DNA of 64,000 bases from Diphasiastrum complanatum. Lineage: Eukaryota > Streptophyta > Lycopodiopsida > Lycopodiales > Lycopodiaceae. Positions 24,801 to 37,749 of the stretch are shown in pieces. Position 1 is the first letter of the stretch; each line of letters starts with the position of its first letter. Under the pieces are notes generated by a model. That model ran no database searches and was not told where the DNA came from. It saw only the letters and a program-made list of their open reading frames with translations. Where the stretch lies: NCBI GenBank assembly GCA_029204225.1, contig CM055110.1, positions 46,214,267 through 46,278,266 of the forward strand, read 5' to 3'. The position numbers and the translations under genes are program-made.

Positions 24801-25138
24801 GAAAATGACATTTATGCCATGAGTTCTAACAAAGAGTTTAGGCATAACAAAAGATGAGGAAAACAATGCCTTACTCTAGGAAAATGGAAAGCACCAATGA
24901 CGAAGTCGAGCAAGTCAACATTAAGGTAGACAAATAGACTCTGTTCTCAAAATGCAGAAACGAGGTTTAGAATGAAAGCAGAATAACTCATCCTTCCTCC
25001 ACAAATGGTAGAGAAAACAAAGAGCAAATGTATCTAACCGTTTTCCAGAAAATGAAGGCAAACATGAACCTTGAGACACAAACGAGCTCTGATTATGTTA
25101 CAGAAAGATTGAAGGATACGAAGAATCTTGACTTTCAT
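21802..25138 (-). CDS. APC11: Anaphase-promoting complex subunit 11 (RING-H2)
   Basis: APC11 is the catalytic RING-H2 subunit of the APC/C ubiquitin ligase and works with the cullin-like APC2 to ubiquitinate cyclins and securin. Exon 3 (21802-21920) encodes WGACNHAFHLHCILKWVNSQ, then CPMCRREW and the stop. Exon 2 (23673-23791) encodes WHAVASWTWDAHDDACGICR, then FDGCCPDCK and GDDCPL. The exon 2/3 junction (CTGA|GTAAGA to TTTTTTGCAG|TT) restores PLIWG. All zinc-ligand Cys and His positions of the family are present. The proposed exon 1 is ATG at 25136-25138 giving MKVKIL, then a donor GTATCCTT. Total length is about 85 residues, the usual size. The exon 1/2 junction is one base out of frame as read: WHAV is preceded by a single G after CACAG. 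That junction is therefore unresolved. Introns are about 1.3 and 1.75 kb. Identity is very secure; exon 1 is less so. Confidence 0.93.
23826..24530. repeat. Divergent tandem duplication in APC11 intron 1
   Basis: Two units with a period of about 353 bp start CGCAAAGCTTCTATCTTATAC (23826) and CACAAGGCTTCTACCTTATAC (24179). They share blocks such as AGAAAAATCAATA, GGTTAGATT, TTGTCTGATCAA and GTCCACA. Indels show that the duplication is old. Confidence 0.88.
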
Positions 25139-25339
25139 GATGTTGAATGTGAATGATGGATGATTGATGTATGTAATATGTGTATATCCTCCCAATGCTG
25201 GTTACTCTTCCTCTTCTTTGTCTTCTCCTTGCTGCAGCTTGCACCTGTGCACTCACAAACATGCCCTAATTACTGTACTAGGAAATAAACATATGCCTTG
25301 AGCACCCAATGAATAATCTGTCCAAAGGTCACATGCGCC

Positions 25340-25358
25340 TATATATATATATAATATA
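25340..25358 (-). promoter_or_regulatory. Candidate TATA region of APC11
   Basis: The run TATATTATATATATATAT on the minus strand lies about 200 bp upstream of the proposed APC11 ATG. A start site some 30 bp downstream would give a leader of about 170 nt. Position fits a TATA box but no start-site evidence is available. Confidence 0.4.
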
Positions 25359-25465
25359 CTTGCACTGCATTTCTGGATTTTAGCAGCTTTTTTTTGGGGG
25401 GAGGGGGGAGATGTGGCAATATGGTTATCAGATTAAAGCTCCAATGAAGGGCAGTACATTTCCAT

Positions 25466-27779
<2,314 letters not shown>

Positions 27780-28300
27780 ATGGCCTCTCTCCTTCTCCTT
27801 CTACCTTCCCTCTTTGCCTACTGTCTGGCCCCGCTCTCCTTGTTGGCTCGCTCCTTCTCACACTCATCACTTGTGTGCAACACTCTGCTGCCTGGCCCCG
27901 CTCCTTTCTCCCTGCTGGCTTGCCCATTCTCATACTTATCACTTGTGTGCAACACTCATCTCTTGTGTGCAGTTTCTGCGTGTTGTATTTGGGTGTCGGA
28001 TGAGGAATGCAGGTAGCTTCAACGATTCTGGAGGGGTTCTTGGTCTAGGACAGGGTGACATATCCTTCAGCTTGCAAATCGGCCACAGATTCAGTAAATT
28101 CTCCTATTGCTTAGGGGACTATCTCAGATCCAACTCAATTAGTAGTCTGCTGCTATTTGGAAACGTAACTCAGAATTTATCACATGTTATCATCTTCCGC
28201 TATATACCTCTAGTGAAGAATTCTCTGGCATCAACGTTTTACTACGGTGGAGCAGGTGAGTGTTGGAGGGGAGATAATTCTAATTACGTTTTATCCATGC
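27780..28300 (+). pseudogene. Nepenthesin-type aspartic protease gene fragment
   Basis: Plant nepenthesin-like (A1) aspartic proteases carry the conserved middle region FGC...N.GSF..SGGVLGLGQG. The plus strand from about 27970 encodes VVFGC, NAGSFNDSGGVLGLGQGDIS, FSYCLGDYLRSN, SSLLLFGN and PLVKNSLASTFYY. After a frame change come VEQVSVGGEII (about 28240-28275). An ATG at 27780 opens a hydrophobic signal-peptide-like start (MASLLLLLPSLFAYCLAPL), which is followed by a 67-bp tandem duplication instead of a pro-region. Both catalytic DTG/DSG segments are absent, so only a fragment remains. It is followed by a CT array and then a Helitron Rep fragment on the same strand. Confidence 0.8.
27825..27958 (+). 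repeat. 67-bp tandem duplication in protease fragment
   Basis: CTGGCCCCGCTC starts at 27825 and 27892, and both units run to CACTTGTGTGCAACACTC. The duplication lies between the signal-peptide-like start and the protease core. Confidence 0.8.
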
Positions 28301-28370
28301 CTCTTCTTAAAGGCTTGCCAGGTGCAGGGGGTGCACTCTTCTTTGTACCTCTCCCTCCCAGACCTACTAG

Positions 28371-28487
<117 letters not shown>

Positions 28488-28672
28488 CTCGGCCTCCACA
28501 GAAGAGCGTATCATAAGGGTTGGCAATGACACGAATATAAGGTAAGCTCACGCCAGAGGCTCGAGCGCGAACACGATTATCTCAAACCTGAGCAAGAGCT
28601 TGGGCCCGAGCCATTTTTTGAGGGAAATAATAATCAAACAATATTCACTAAAGAGAGACACTATTACCTTCT

Positions 28673-29726
28673 TTGCTTTGTACAAACAAAAAATTAAATA
28701 AATGTGCCCCAACCCACTCTTGCCCAAGGTGTTGGTGGAGGGGATTTCGTAGAGAGATTCGTGGTGGCATCGTTGATGCCCTTGGAGCTCATTCTGCCAA
28801 CGACATAGGGCAGCAAATAGTCCTTCCATCATCTTATATCGGTTCATCGCGTCATATGTATCAGCAGTACCATGATGCTATGGTCGTCGTTAGGGAGTTG
28901 GGTTCTTCCGATTTGTTTATCACGATGACAGTGAACCCAAATTGGTCAGAAGTGAGGAGGGAGTTGAGATTTCAACAGACACCTGCAGATAGGCCTGATT
29001 TGGTGTCGAGGGTTTTTAGCATGAAGCTTCAACACTTGATTGATTTCTTAAAGAAGGATGGGATATTTGGGCACATTATAGGAAGGCTTCATGTTGTGGA
29101 GTTTCAAAAGATAGGATTGCCCCATGCCCACCTATTGATTATATTGGAGGAGCAGAGCAAACCCATCATTGTTGGAGATTACGATCGTATCGTATGCGCA
29201 GAGATTCTTGTGAGGGGGGATGATCTGGAGTTGTACGAGATAGTGAGGACCTGTATGATGCACAGCCCATGTGGAACATCTTTTCCAAATGCAACGTGCA
29301 TGAAGGATGGAAAATGCTCAAAGAAATATCCAAGGAATTTTATTGATGAAACAATGGTAGTAAATGGGTATCTTTCGTATAAGCATAGAGACAACGGAGT
29401 GAAGGTGAAGTCGCATGGAATAGAATTAGATAACAGGTGGGTTACTAGTACCATACAACAGATGGTTGACACTACATTTTCAGTGTCACATCAACGTAGA
29501 GATATGTGTACATATATGTAGCGTGAAGTGCTTATACAAGTACGTCTACAAGGGGCCATATATGATTACGGCAGCGGTTGTGGAGGGTGGTGGTCATACA
29601 TTTGCGCCAGTCAATGAGATAGAGCAATTTTTGAGTGCTCAATATTTCTTTGCGAGTGAGGCTTGTTGGCGATTGTTTGGGCTTTCCATGGGTGCCCATA
29701 AGCCAGTTGTGACTGGTGCAGGTTGA
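28673..29726 (+). pseudogene. Helitron replication initiator (Rep) domain fragment
   Basis: Helitrons transpose with a fused HUH-endonuclease/helicase. This fragment shows LPSSYIGSSRHMYQQYHDA, the DLFITMTVNPNW motif, the HUH box GLPHAHLLII, MHSPCG and the KKYPRNF segment. After a frameshift near 29490 it gives SVKCLYKYVYKG (catalytic Tyr region) and EACWRLFGL up to about 29726. The helicase half is missing: the reading stops where a minus-strand retroelement begins. Neither the 5' TC nor the 3' CTRR-hairpin end was identified. The protease fragment 400 bp upstream on the same strand could be captured cargo, since Helitrons often carry gene pieces; that link is inference. Confidence 0.88.
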
Positions 29727-29739
29727 GCTAACCAGGTGA

Positions 29740-29859
29740 GCTTCTCACTCTTAAAGGCTTTGACTTCCGCCCCCAGGCGCATATTCTCTGCTTCGTAAAT
29801 TTGTAGTTGCGTCTGGAGGGGAGCAAGTCGTTAGGACGCCTCGGATTGATGCTCCTGCA
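29740..29859 (-). pseudogene. Continuation of gypsy coiled-coil ORF beyond copia F
   Basis: Removing the element at 29860-32976 and one copy of CTGCA joins this piece in frame to the ORF at 32977-33174 (...KVQ|EHQSEAS). It continues, after one TAA, as a Gln/Glu-rich helix (LAPLQTQLQIYEAENMRL). Confidence 0.7.
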
Positions 29860-30589
29860 TGTTGATTTCACACGTGTGGATTGTCCACTACATTTACTTG
29901 TGATCTCCTAAGGTGTGTATATGCACCAAGATCAAGACTAGATTGAGATTCAAGATCAATCTTAGACAAGCTGCTCTCCTCGGGTAGAGAGAGAAAAACC
30001 ATCATGAGCTCTCGGGTAGAGAGAGAAAGCTATAAATCCAATAACACTCAAAATCCATATAATCACCAAATCAATTAGCTTCAAAATGAGGAGTACAATG
30101 ATACTAGTAGATCCACGAGCTACAACTATGTTCAACTATGATTGGACCACACTTTGTCACCTCTTAATCCTATTGGACCATTGGTCCATGCATCTCTTAA
30201 TTCTATTGGACTATATTCAAGCAAACCTCAAATTCTATTGGACCACTCATGGTTCCACCTCTAAATCCTATTGGACCTCTTAAACTTCATCAAACAAAAG
30301 CATTACACTTGTCTACACTCTAATTGGCACAAGTTTGGCCTCCTACTCTATTTCGGCTCAATAGTGACATTACAAGTGGAAATGGATAATTTGCCATCTA
30401 TGCCAAATTTGACCCTATCAACATCCTACACCTAAATGCTTGACTATGAAATTCTATGAGACCCCTATATCAAACATTTTTATTTACTTTACAACTCTCC
30501 ACACGTGGGAACATCCTCCACACATGTGAGATTCACTTACAAACTTCTATCATAAAACATACGAAGCTAGATTTTGCCAATTTCTCACA
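29860..30589 (-). repeat. Copia F 3' LTR
   Basis: 730 bp, bounded by TG/CA in minus orientation and preceded on that strand by GATGAGGAG, a possible polypurine tract. Confidence 0.9.
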
Positions 30590-30716
30590 CTCCTCATCAA
30601 AAAAATAGCTTGGAAAGGTACTAGATCACTTGAGAAGTTTGTAAATCTCTTTGAGTGGATCCTTTGGTATGCATAAGAAGTGAAGATCAGCCAAGGGATC
30701 CATCATAGCAGCACCC

Positions 30717-31394
30717 TCACCATATCCATGATAAAATCTCTTTGGTAGAGATCTCTTGCCAATGCCTTTGAAGAGTGCTCCACCAATATGCCACTATGAT
30801 CACCATCCTCAAGAGTTTGTACTCTTGTCTTGATTCTTCAGAAATAAGCACACTTTGAAGGGCCTCCAAACTTTGTAGCTCCTCCTTGATGGCATAGGAT
30901 TGGACAAGGTTGTCATATTCATCTCTCAAGCCATTGAGAATGACTTGGACTAGCTCACTTTGATTGATTGAGTCACCAATACATGCAAGCTCCCTATGAA
31001 TATCCTTGACTCTCAAAACATAATTAGATGCACTCTCATCACTCTTTTGACTACTTTGGAAGATTCGATTTCTAAGAGTGAGGAGCCTAGAGGTGTTCTT
31101 AGCCTCGTAGATGGACTTGAGACAATCCCAAGCTTCCTTGGATGTAGAACAATCACCAATCTCCCTCAATATCTCATTAGAGACATTCATCTTAATGTAG
31201 TGGAGAGCCATCCTAGCTCTCTTCTTGTATTTTTGTACTTCTTGAAGGACTTGAGGCTCCTCCTCAATCCCAAGTACAATGTCCATCACATCTTGGAGTA
31301 TCAAGATGGACTCCATCCTCAACTTCCATATTGAATAATTGGAAGTAGACAATCTCTCACTTGGTTGCAACAAGTATGAACTCATTGAAATCAT
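30717..31394 (-). CDS. Copia F gag polyprotein (UBN2-type)
   Basis: Copia gag builds the particle that packages element RNA. The 225-residue reading starts at an ATG at 31394. It has the family pattern SNYSIWKLRMESIL near residue 18, SKEAWDCLKSIYEAKN around 85-100, RLLTLRNRIFQ and ELVQVILNGLRDEYDNLVQS near 145-165. No CCHC knuckle or protease follows: after about residue 190 the sequence diverges and stops. It closely resembles the copia B gag at 42748-43376. One uninterrupted frame suggests it could still be translated. Confidence 0.85.
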   Translation of the reverse strand: MISMSSYLLQPSERLSTSNYSIWKLRMESILILQDVMDIVLGIEEEPQVLQEVQKYKKRARMALHYIKMNVSNEILREIGDCSTSKEAWDCLKSIYEAKNTSRLLTLRNRIFQSSQKSDESASNYVLRVKDIHRELACIGDSINQSELVQVILNGLRDEYDNLVQSYAIKEELQSLEALQSVLISEESRQEYKLLRMVIIVAYWWSTLQRHWQEISTKEILSWIW

Positions 31395-32138
31395 GTAAAG
31401 TGGAGATAAATAAAAGTGATGAACAAAAAATGTTGCTTTTCTCTCACTATAGGATCCAATAATGGTGTGCTACCATCTCCTATGCAAGATCTTGCAACAA
31501 ACTGTGAGATGATTCTCACTAGCTATCTCAATCTCTCCAAAACTAGATCTACTTCACATCAAATGATGGAGTATGGGCAAACTTAGGATCAAACACTCTT
31601 AGCACGTGTGAAATACACTAAGAAACCAAATTTGACTCAAATACAATGATATTGCATGAAACAAAATGGCTAATATCTCAAAACAGTGCCTAGATCACAT
31701 ATAGATGAGATTGGTAAACATTCAACTGTGAATTTGGATCAAACAGGCAATCTCTTGACCAAACCAAATGTGTCCACCCAGGTCTAGGTGCCCTACCTAA
31801 CCCTCTTCAAAATCTTATAACTTTTGATTGGCACAACCAAATTAAATAAAACTGAATGCATCAGAAACTAGACAAAAATAGCTTCAAAACAAGCTATCAA
31901 GCAAGATAAATGGATCAAGCATGAGAGAGAACTTCCAAACTGAAACTAGATGTTCCTCACACGTGTCTGAGCACCTGATTCTGTACAATACCATGTCAGA
32001 CCCAATCAATGTCCTTTTGATCTCTTTTGATCCAAAATTGAACAAGATAGCTAAGAAAATGGGCCTTGACAATTTCTAGCTCAAGATTGATGAATAGTTT
32101 TCACTCAAATGGATCAAAATGCATGGTAACCTTAGGTA

Positions 32139-32151
32139 GGCTCTGATACCA
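32139..32151 (-). other. Primer-binding site of copia F
   Basis: TGGTATCAGAGCC on the minus strand is a perfect copia initiator-Met tRNA primer site, with no gap from the 5' LTR. Confidence 0.92.
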
Positions 32152-32976
32152 TGTTGAATTTCACACGTGTGGATTGTCCACTACATGTACTTGTGATCTC
32201 CTAAGGTGTGTAGATGCACCAAGATCAAGACTAGATTGAGATTCAAGATCAATCTTAGATCCTATGGCAAAAACACACTACTACATGCATTCAATCACTT
32301 CCAACTCTCACTCACACATGTGGGAAGTATTCAAAAAATATTCTAAGTAAAAACAAGCTGCTCTCCTCAGGTAGAGAGAGAAAACCATCATGAGCTCTCG
32401 GGTAGAGAGAGAAAGCTAGAGATCCAATAACACTCAAAATCCATATAATCACCAAATCAATTAGCTTCAAAATGAGGAGTACAATGATACTAGTAGATCC
32501 ACGAGCTACCACTATGCTTAACTATGATTGGACCACACTTTCTCACCTCTTAATCCTATTGGACCATTGGTCCATGCACCTCTTAATTCTATTGGACTAT
32601 ATTCAAGCAAACCTCAAATTCTATTGGACCACTCATGGTTCCGCCTCTAAATCCTATTGGACCTCTTAAACTTCATCAAACAAAAGCATTACACTTGTCT
32701 ACACTCTAATTGGCACAAGTTTGGCCTCCTACTCTATTTTGGCTCAATAGTGGCATTACAAGTGGAAATGGATAATTTGCCATCTATGCCAAATTTGACC
32801 CTATCAACATCCTACACCTAAATGCTTGAGTATGAAATTCTATGAGACCCCTATATCAAACATTTTTATTTACTTTACAATTCTCCACACATGGGAACAT
32901 CCTCCACACATGTGAGATTCACTTACAAACTTCTATCATAAAAAATACGAAGCTAGATTTCTGCCAATTTCTCACA
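32152..32976 (-). repeat. Copia F 5' LTR
   Basis: 825 bp. The portion of about 32265-32355 is absent from the partner LTR. Confidence 0.9.
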
Positions 32977-34390
32977 CTGCACCTTCGTGGAGGCCTCTGT
33001 CAACACTTTGGAGAGGCTTTGAATGTATAGGCTAAGGCCATCCTCCTTGTGCTGCAGCTTGGCAATCTCCCAGTGCCCTTCTTGTTCATGTTGTTGAGCT
33101 AGAATCAGTGTGTTGTTTGTTGCCAGGTGGAGTACACTGCTTTCCAAAATAGCCTTGACAACTACTGCCTCCAAGATGTATGTGCCCAGGATCTGGTACG
33201 TTGTTGTTAAGTCGGTTGGAGTAGCCGGTATGCTGGCACTGACAGGGGCTTGTGTGGTAGTGGCCCCGACGACTTGTGGAGCTTCGTCGTCATTGTCTTC
33301 AATCAGGTTCTCGTTGGACTTGCGGCATCATAATTACCACGTCATCCAAGGTATAATTTTTTAAAGTCTTGGACATCTCGTGAACTGGAGCTCGTCGAGA
33401 TTCCTCTTTCAGCATATTGATCTTAGCCCGACTGGTAATCTTTTGGTTTTTTGTCATCTCTGTAGAAGATGACATTGTATCTGAGTCCATCTTGATTGAC
33501 TTCAAGGAATCCAACACCTTCTTTTTGCTCTTTTTTGTCATTTTGGTGGATTCGTCCTTGTTGTCTTTCATCGGGTTGTGAATATCAACATCCACTGTAG
33601 CTATCGCCTCTTCGGGTAGATCACTCCATCGGATCACCTGGTTGTAATGTTGCTTCAACTGATTCTTCTTATTCGCAGGTGCCTTGGGTGGATCGATCCT
33701 TGAGACTTTTGCCATAGCAGACTTTTGCGGCGGTTGAGCTGGTACTTTCTTGATTCCGTAGCGATCTGGGTCCATGTGGTGTAGGACCTGCTCATCAGTC
33801 AGCTCAATCTCCTTATTATAAGTTAGAGCATGTTGCCAAGGGACTAAATCATCGTTCACTGGTTTCTCAATAGGTTCTGCTGACAGCCATGCTACGTTTA
33901 TCATATTCACCCCAAATGTGATTGGCGTGTCCATAGTGTAACACTTGGGTGAAGATATACTGGGTTCATGATCTGATTCATATTGACATGTCCGACAGTC
34001 AATAGTTGCTAATGTATCCGTCCATCTCACGACATCTGTCTCTGAATCATAGTGACCTCCCTTGGCTGGCCTTGAGCGATCGATCGTGTGATCTGTCTTG
34101 GATGATCCGTCATCAGCTTTGGGTGCAATAGGTTTCACCACCCATGTGGTTGGATCAACCTTCATAGCCTGCTCTCTGTTCTCAAAGGTGAGTTTCCCCA
34201 AAGAAGGTATAAAATCCATGCTCGTTTAATGTTGCGTGGGAATGGATAGCGGATGCAATAAGTGGTTGCTTAACATGTTCCACCTTATTCACTTGACAAG
34301 AAATACATTCCTGCACGTACATGTATATAGCTTTCTTCATACCAGCCCATTTGAATAGCTTGCGGATGATTTGATATGTCTTCAAAATTC
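32977..34390 (-). pseudogene. Gypsy integrase zinc finger joined to a coiled-coil ORF
   Basis: Minus strand. 34390-34182 encodes the integrase HHCC finger region (KTYQIIRKLFKWAGM, then QECISCQVNK). A neighbouring frame continues into MDFIPSLGK (34219), the entry to an integrase core. The core is absent: instead a 306-codon frame (34219-33299) follows, rich in Asp/Lys/Ser with TMDTPITFGVNMINVAW and IRWSDLPEEAIATVDVD. Then comes a helical stretch (33174-32977) interrupted by copia F. The finger belongs to gypsy pol; the rest matches no family I know. It may be an extra ORF fused by deletion of the core. Confidence 0.6.
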
Positions 34391-34483
34391 CACGCGCTTA
34401 AGTCTGAATGGTTAAGCTTGTTACGTTTCTGAGTTGGCTTTTACGTAAGTGCATGATGGATGAATGTTCGACTTAAGCGCGTG
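34391..34483. repeat. 93-bp foldback with 13-bp inverted ends
   Basis: CACGCGCTTAAGT (34391-34403) is the exact reverse complement of ACTTAAGCGCGTG (34471-34483). The unit lies exactly at the start of the integrase finger fragment. No target duplication is evident, so it may be a tiny MITE or a rearrangement scar. Confidence 0.65.
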
Positions 34484-34559
34484 TTGGGAAAGCTGCTCAA
34501 GTCCCAGTGCCCTTTGAGGCGCCGACGCAACAATGGATGTACTAAAAGTACATGACACT

Positions 34560-34690
34560 CCCCTTACTTAAACATTTTTGTTGTGCTACTTGGGCTGCAC
34601 TATCAGTAGTTTTATAAGGTAAGAAATGTGCATATTTTGTAAGCCGATCCACCACCACATAGATACCATCATATCCTCCAGTTGTTGTTG
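34560..34690 (-). pseudogene. Gypsy integrase core fragment
   Basis: On the minus strand GGYDGIYVVVDRLTKYAHFL is the start of a gypsy integrase core with its first catalytic Asp region. It is followed by PYKTTDSAAQVAQQ. It lies upstream (minus sense) of the zinc-finger fragment that should precede it, so the two are out of order. Confidence 0.75.
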
Positions 34691-34699
34691 GCAACTCAG

Positions 34700-37600
34700 C
34701 ATCGGAGACCAAGCGATATGGAGCAACCTGAAATGACGGGGAATCTGAATATCACCTGGACACCATTGATCATCAAATCTTTACAGTCTTAGAATCTCCT
34801 TTTCAAAATTACTAACGTCCCATACCATCAGCTTCTCCTTCCAGAAAACCCTTAACCGTCTTATCTTATATTCTAGAGATCCATTGATCATCTAGTTGTC
34901 CTACAACCACTATAGGAAATTCTCTCTTGTTCCCAAACACTGGAGAATCCATTTATTTGGATGACTGGCATGCCTATCATATAGATACCCAAAATCCACA
35001 TCTGATTATGTGACTTAGACAGAAAAATTAACATGATTCAATAGTACATCCTGATCCTTTCTAGTTAATGATAAGCTTCAAACCCCTACTGATGCATCAA
35101 ATCTAGGGACAAGCTTATGTCAACTAACAGATCCAATGTAATCCATGTATCAGATTCCACTTCTAACCTCACAATTGACATCCAAAACTGTGGATAACTC
35201 AATGGTTACAAAGATATCAGTTACGAATTCAACTGAATGAATTATAACCAGGAAATTAATAACTAGTATTAAGCACAGGGATTACCAAAATCCTAATTGC
35301 GAAATACATTTCCCGATCACACTTACAACCTCTGATGTCCACTCTTCTTCCCTCCTTAGAATTTTCAGTTCCCTGAAAATATATTTCAGCTAAGGTACCA
35401 AGAAGACATAATGACATTAGTAAATGTTTAAAAAAATTAATTACTATAGGAAAAAGTCCAAAACAATTTCATTTCTTTCCTATACTTGGATTGAATATAA
35501 TTCACCAAAGAAATTTACTGGAAATGAAATCAGTTATGTAATTTCTATTATTACAAATTTTCCAATAAAATTGGACTGTTTTTTTTTTTTTTATTGACTG
35601 GTTTGGCAATACTCCGTTAATATTGACAAAAATTTACTGATTAGATAAAGAATATTGTTGCCACTCATCCAATCTAGTTATTTCATATTGTTTAATGATT
35701 TTAATTCAAATTTAACGAGTATCTTGCACAAACGTTCACTTGATTGATTTCTATCGATCAACATTGATTAGAAAACTACAAACAAGTAACTAGATTCAGA
35801 TTTTAACCAATTTGAAATTCAACAAAAAGAAAAAAAATTCAAATTTTAACTTTCAATCTGGGAGTTCCCAACTCCAAGGTTAAAAAACGACAATACAGTA
35901 AAGACTATTGGCAATTCATTACGATTCCTTCTATTAATTTTAATTTATCTATCACCGAGAAATAATTTAGACTTAGAGAAAACACTGTGATCAATTCTGA
36001 CTGATAAACTCAGTTTAATCAATTGACTAATCTAAACTGATTCCATAGATTTACGTAATTTGAAAATTTTGACGAAAATGTTGTTAGTACAAAAGGCAAT
36101 CGAAGTCGAAAAAATCAAAACACTCTCCGATTCCTAATATTACTAAATGTCAAACTGGCATGTAAAGCTCACTACATCAGTCATAAACGTCATTACAAAA
36201 TTTTTTTACGTAAACTTACAGTTTTACGAAATTTGTCAGCCATTAACAAATATTTGTGACCCAACTGTCAAAGCACATGTGTATGGCCACTCAAATCGAT
36301 TGTAAATCCCTCATGCATGTCAGAATCACTCTAAGAATTAGCAAGCAACTAATCCATGCAATCACAATACTACAAATCAGGAAAATGACTGGCATGCCAT
36401 CAGAACAATTTCAAATTTTGCAAATTTTACTCACAAAACTACAAAACTTCAGATGATCATAACTTTGGCTACAGGACACCAAATTGGGTGTTGTAAAACT
36501 CAGTATAGAGGGAGACCAAGTGAACAAGATGCTTGCCACGTCAGCCTACCACCAGAAAACTGTAGTAGGGCGCACTTCCACAAGAAGAAGTGATGCAAAA
36601 ATGTGCAAACACTCATCCTAGCCCAAAATTGATGCTACCAACAGTCTTAAACAGCTAATTAGACTTCCAAGAAGCATTCATACTTATCCTAAGATGTAGT
36701 ATAGGCTGAGAACGAAGATTTCTTGATTTTGTAGAAGTCCAAATAGCTTCAAACTTGATGGAGATGGTGCATAAGCCACCGGCCATCAATTCACGGGTCT
36801 GATAGCTCGTTAGGAAGGTAAAAAAGAATACTAATAATGCTGTAATTAAGTCCAGAATGATCTCCTTATGGATTTGGAGAAATCCATCCCCCAAAAAAGT
36901 TCAAAAAATGGTCATTTTTTGAACTTTTTTGACTTCCTACAAGTTCAATTGCTGGAATTCTTGGTTCTAACTTCAGGGAAAGCTTCAAAAGACTTTGGTC
37001 CACCACTTTACAAGCTCTACATGGTGTTTTACAGCCACCTACTATCCAACTTTATGAAAAAACAAGCAAAAATGATGACTTTTGGCTATTTTTCGATTTT
37101 TTCATCACCATAAAGTGGAAATTCATGACATACAACTCTTTCTCTAACACATGCAAACCAATTTACAGAATTACAACCATCTAATTGATTTAATCTTGCT
37201 GGATTTTGGTTCTTACTATCTATTTTGTGCCAAAAAGCATGAAAAACCAAACAATTTTGACCAAAACATAGTCTAGAATCATAAATCATTGGAGAGAACC
37301 GGCATGCATCATTAATTTCATCATTAATGAAACTCTAAAACGAAAGTACACTTGCTGGAAAATTCAGATCTACTAAAGATTTGATCTACGCAAGAAAAAG
37401 CTCCGAAAAAGCATCACAAATTGGCCTTCAAGGACAATTCTCCATAAAACTACAAAGAATCCCAAGAGTAATGGATCTTAGCAACATGCAATTTAAAACT
37501 GGGATAATACGCCCACTTGCACCCTTGCTATCCACCTTGGAAGAGAATTTCCATGGATCCATCCAAAATTTCGACGAAAGATAGCCCTTCTCCATGTTCT
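34700..37600. other. AT-rich noncoding, probably retroelement leader
   Basis: No domain recognised on either strand. 35390-36450 is strongly AT-rich. The right end leads into a minus-strand primer-binding site at 37614, so part may be the untranslated interior of an LTR element. Confidence 0.4.
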
Positions 37601-37613
37601 CCAATCTTCGTAA

Positions 37614-37740
37614 GCCTTGCTCTGATACCACTATAAGGGAAGCTCCCTAAGATCCTGCTTACAAAACAATACACAATGGAAAACACACTATGGAGCAACC
37701 ACCCAACCAAAGTAGAAGCAACCAATCAACTCTAGAAGCT
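37614..37740 (-). mobile_element. LTR tail and primer-binding site
   Basis: TGGTATCAGAGCAAGGC (complement of 37614-37630) is a canonical copia-type primer site. The adjoining 37631-37740 should be the end of its 5' LTR, ending CTTATAG on the minus strand. The LTR is truncated against the copia fragment that begins at about 37750. Confidence 0.65.
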
Positions 37741-37749
37741 TCACCCCCA

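Larger units (their letters stand above)
29860..32976 (-). mobile_element. Complete gag-only copia element F with TSD CTGCA
   Basis: Left LTR 29860-30589 and right LTR 32152-32976 are near-identical direct repeats. On the minus strand they start TGTGAGAAATTGGC and end GTGTGAAAT-CAACA. The right copy has about 95 bp missing from the left. The primer site TGGTATCAGAGCC (complement of 32139-32151) abuts the right LTR, so the element reads on the minus strand. The interior encodes only a gag. The 5-bp target duplication CTGCA occurs at 29855-29859 and 32977-32981. With no protease, integrase or RT it must have been mobilised in trans. High LTR similarity suggests a fairly recent insertion. Confidence 0.93.

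Noticed and set aside
36868-37725. Several 60-80 codon frames on both strands
   Set aside because: No motif; this lies in the probable untranslated region of an LTR element with a primer site at 37614.
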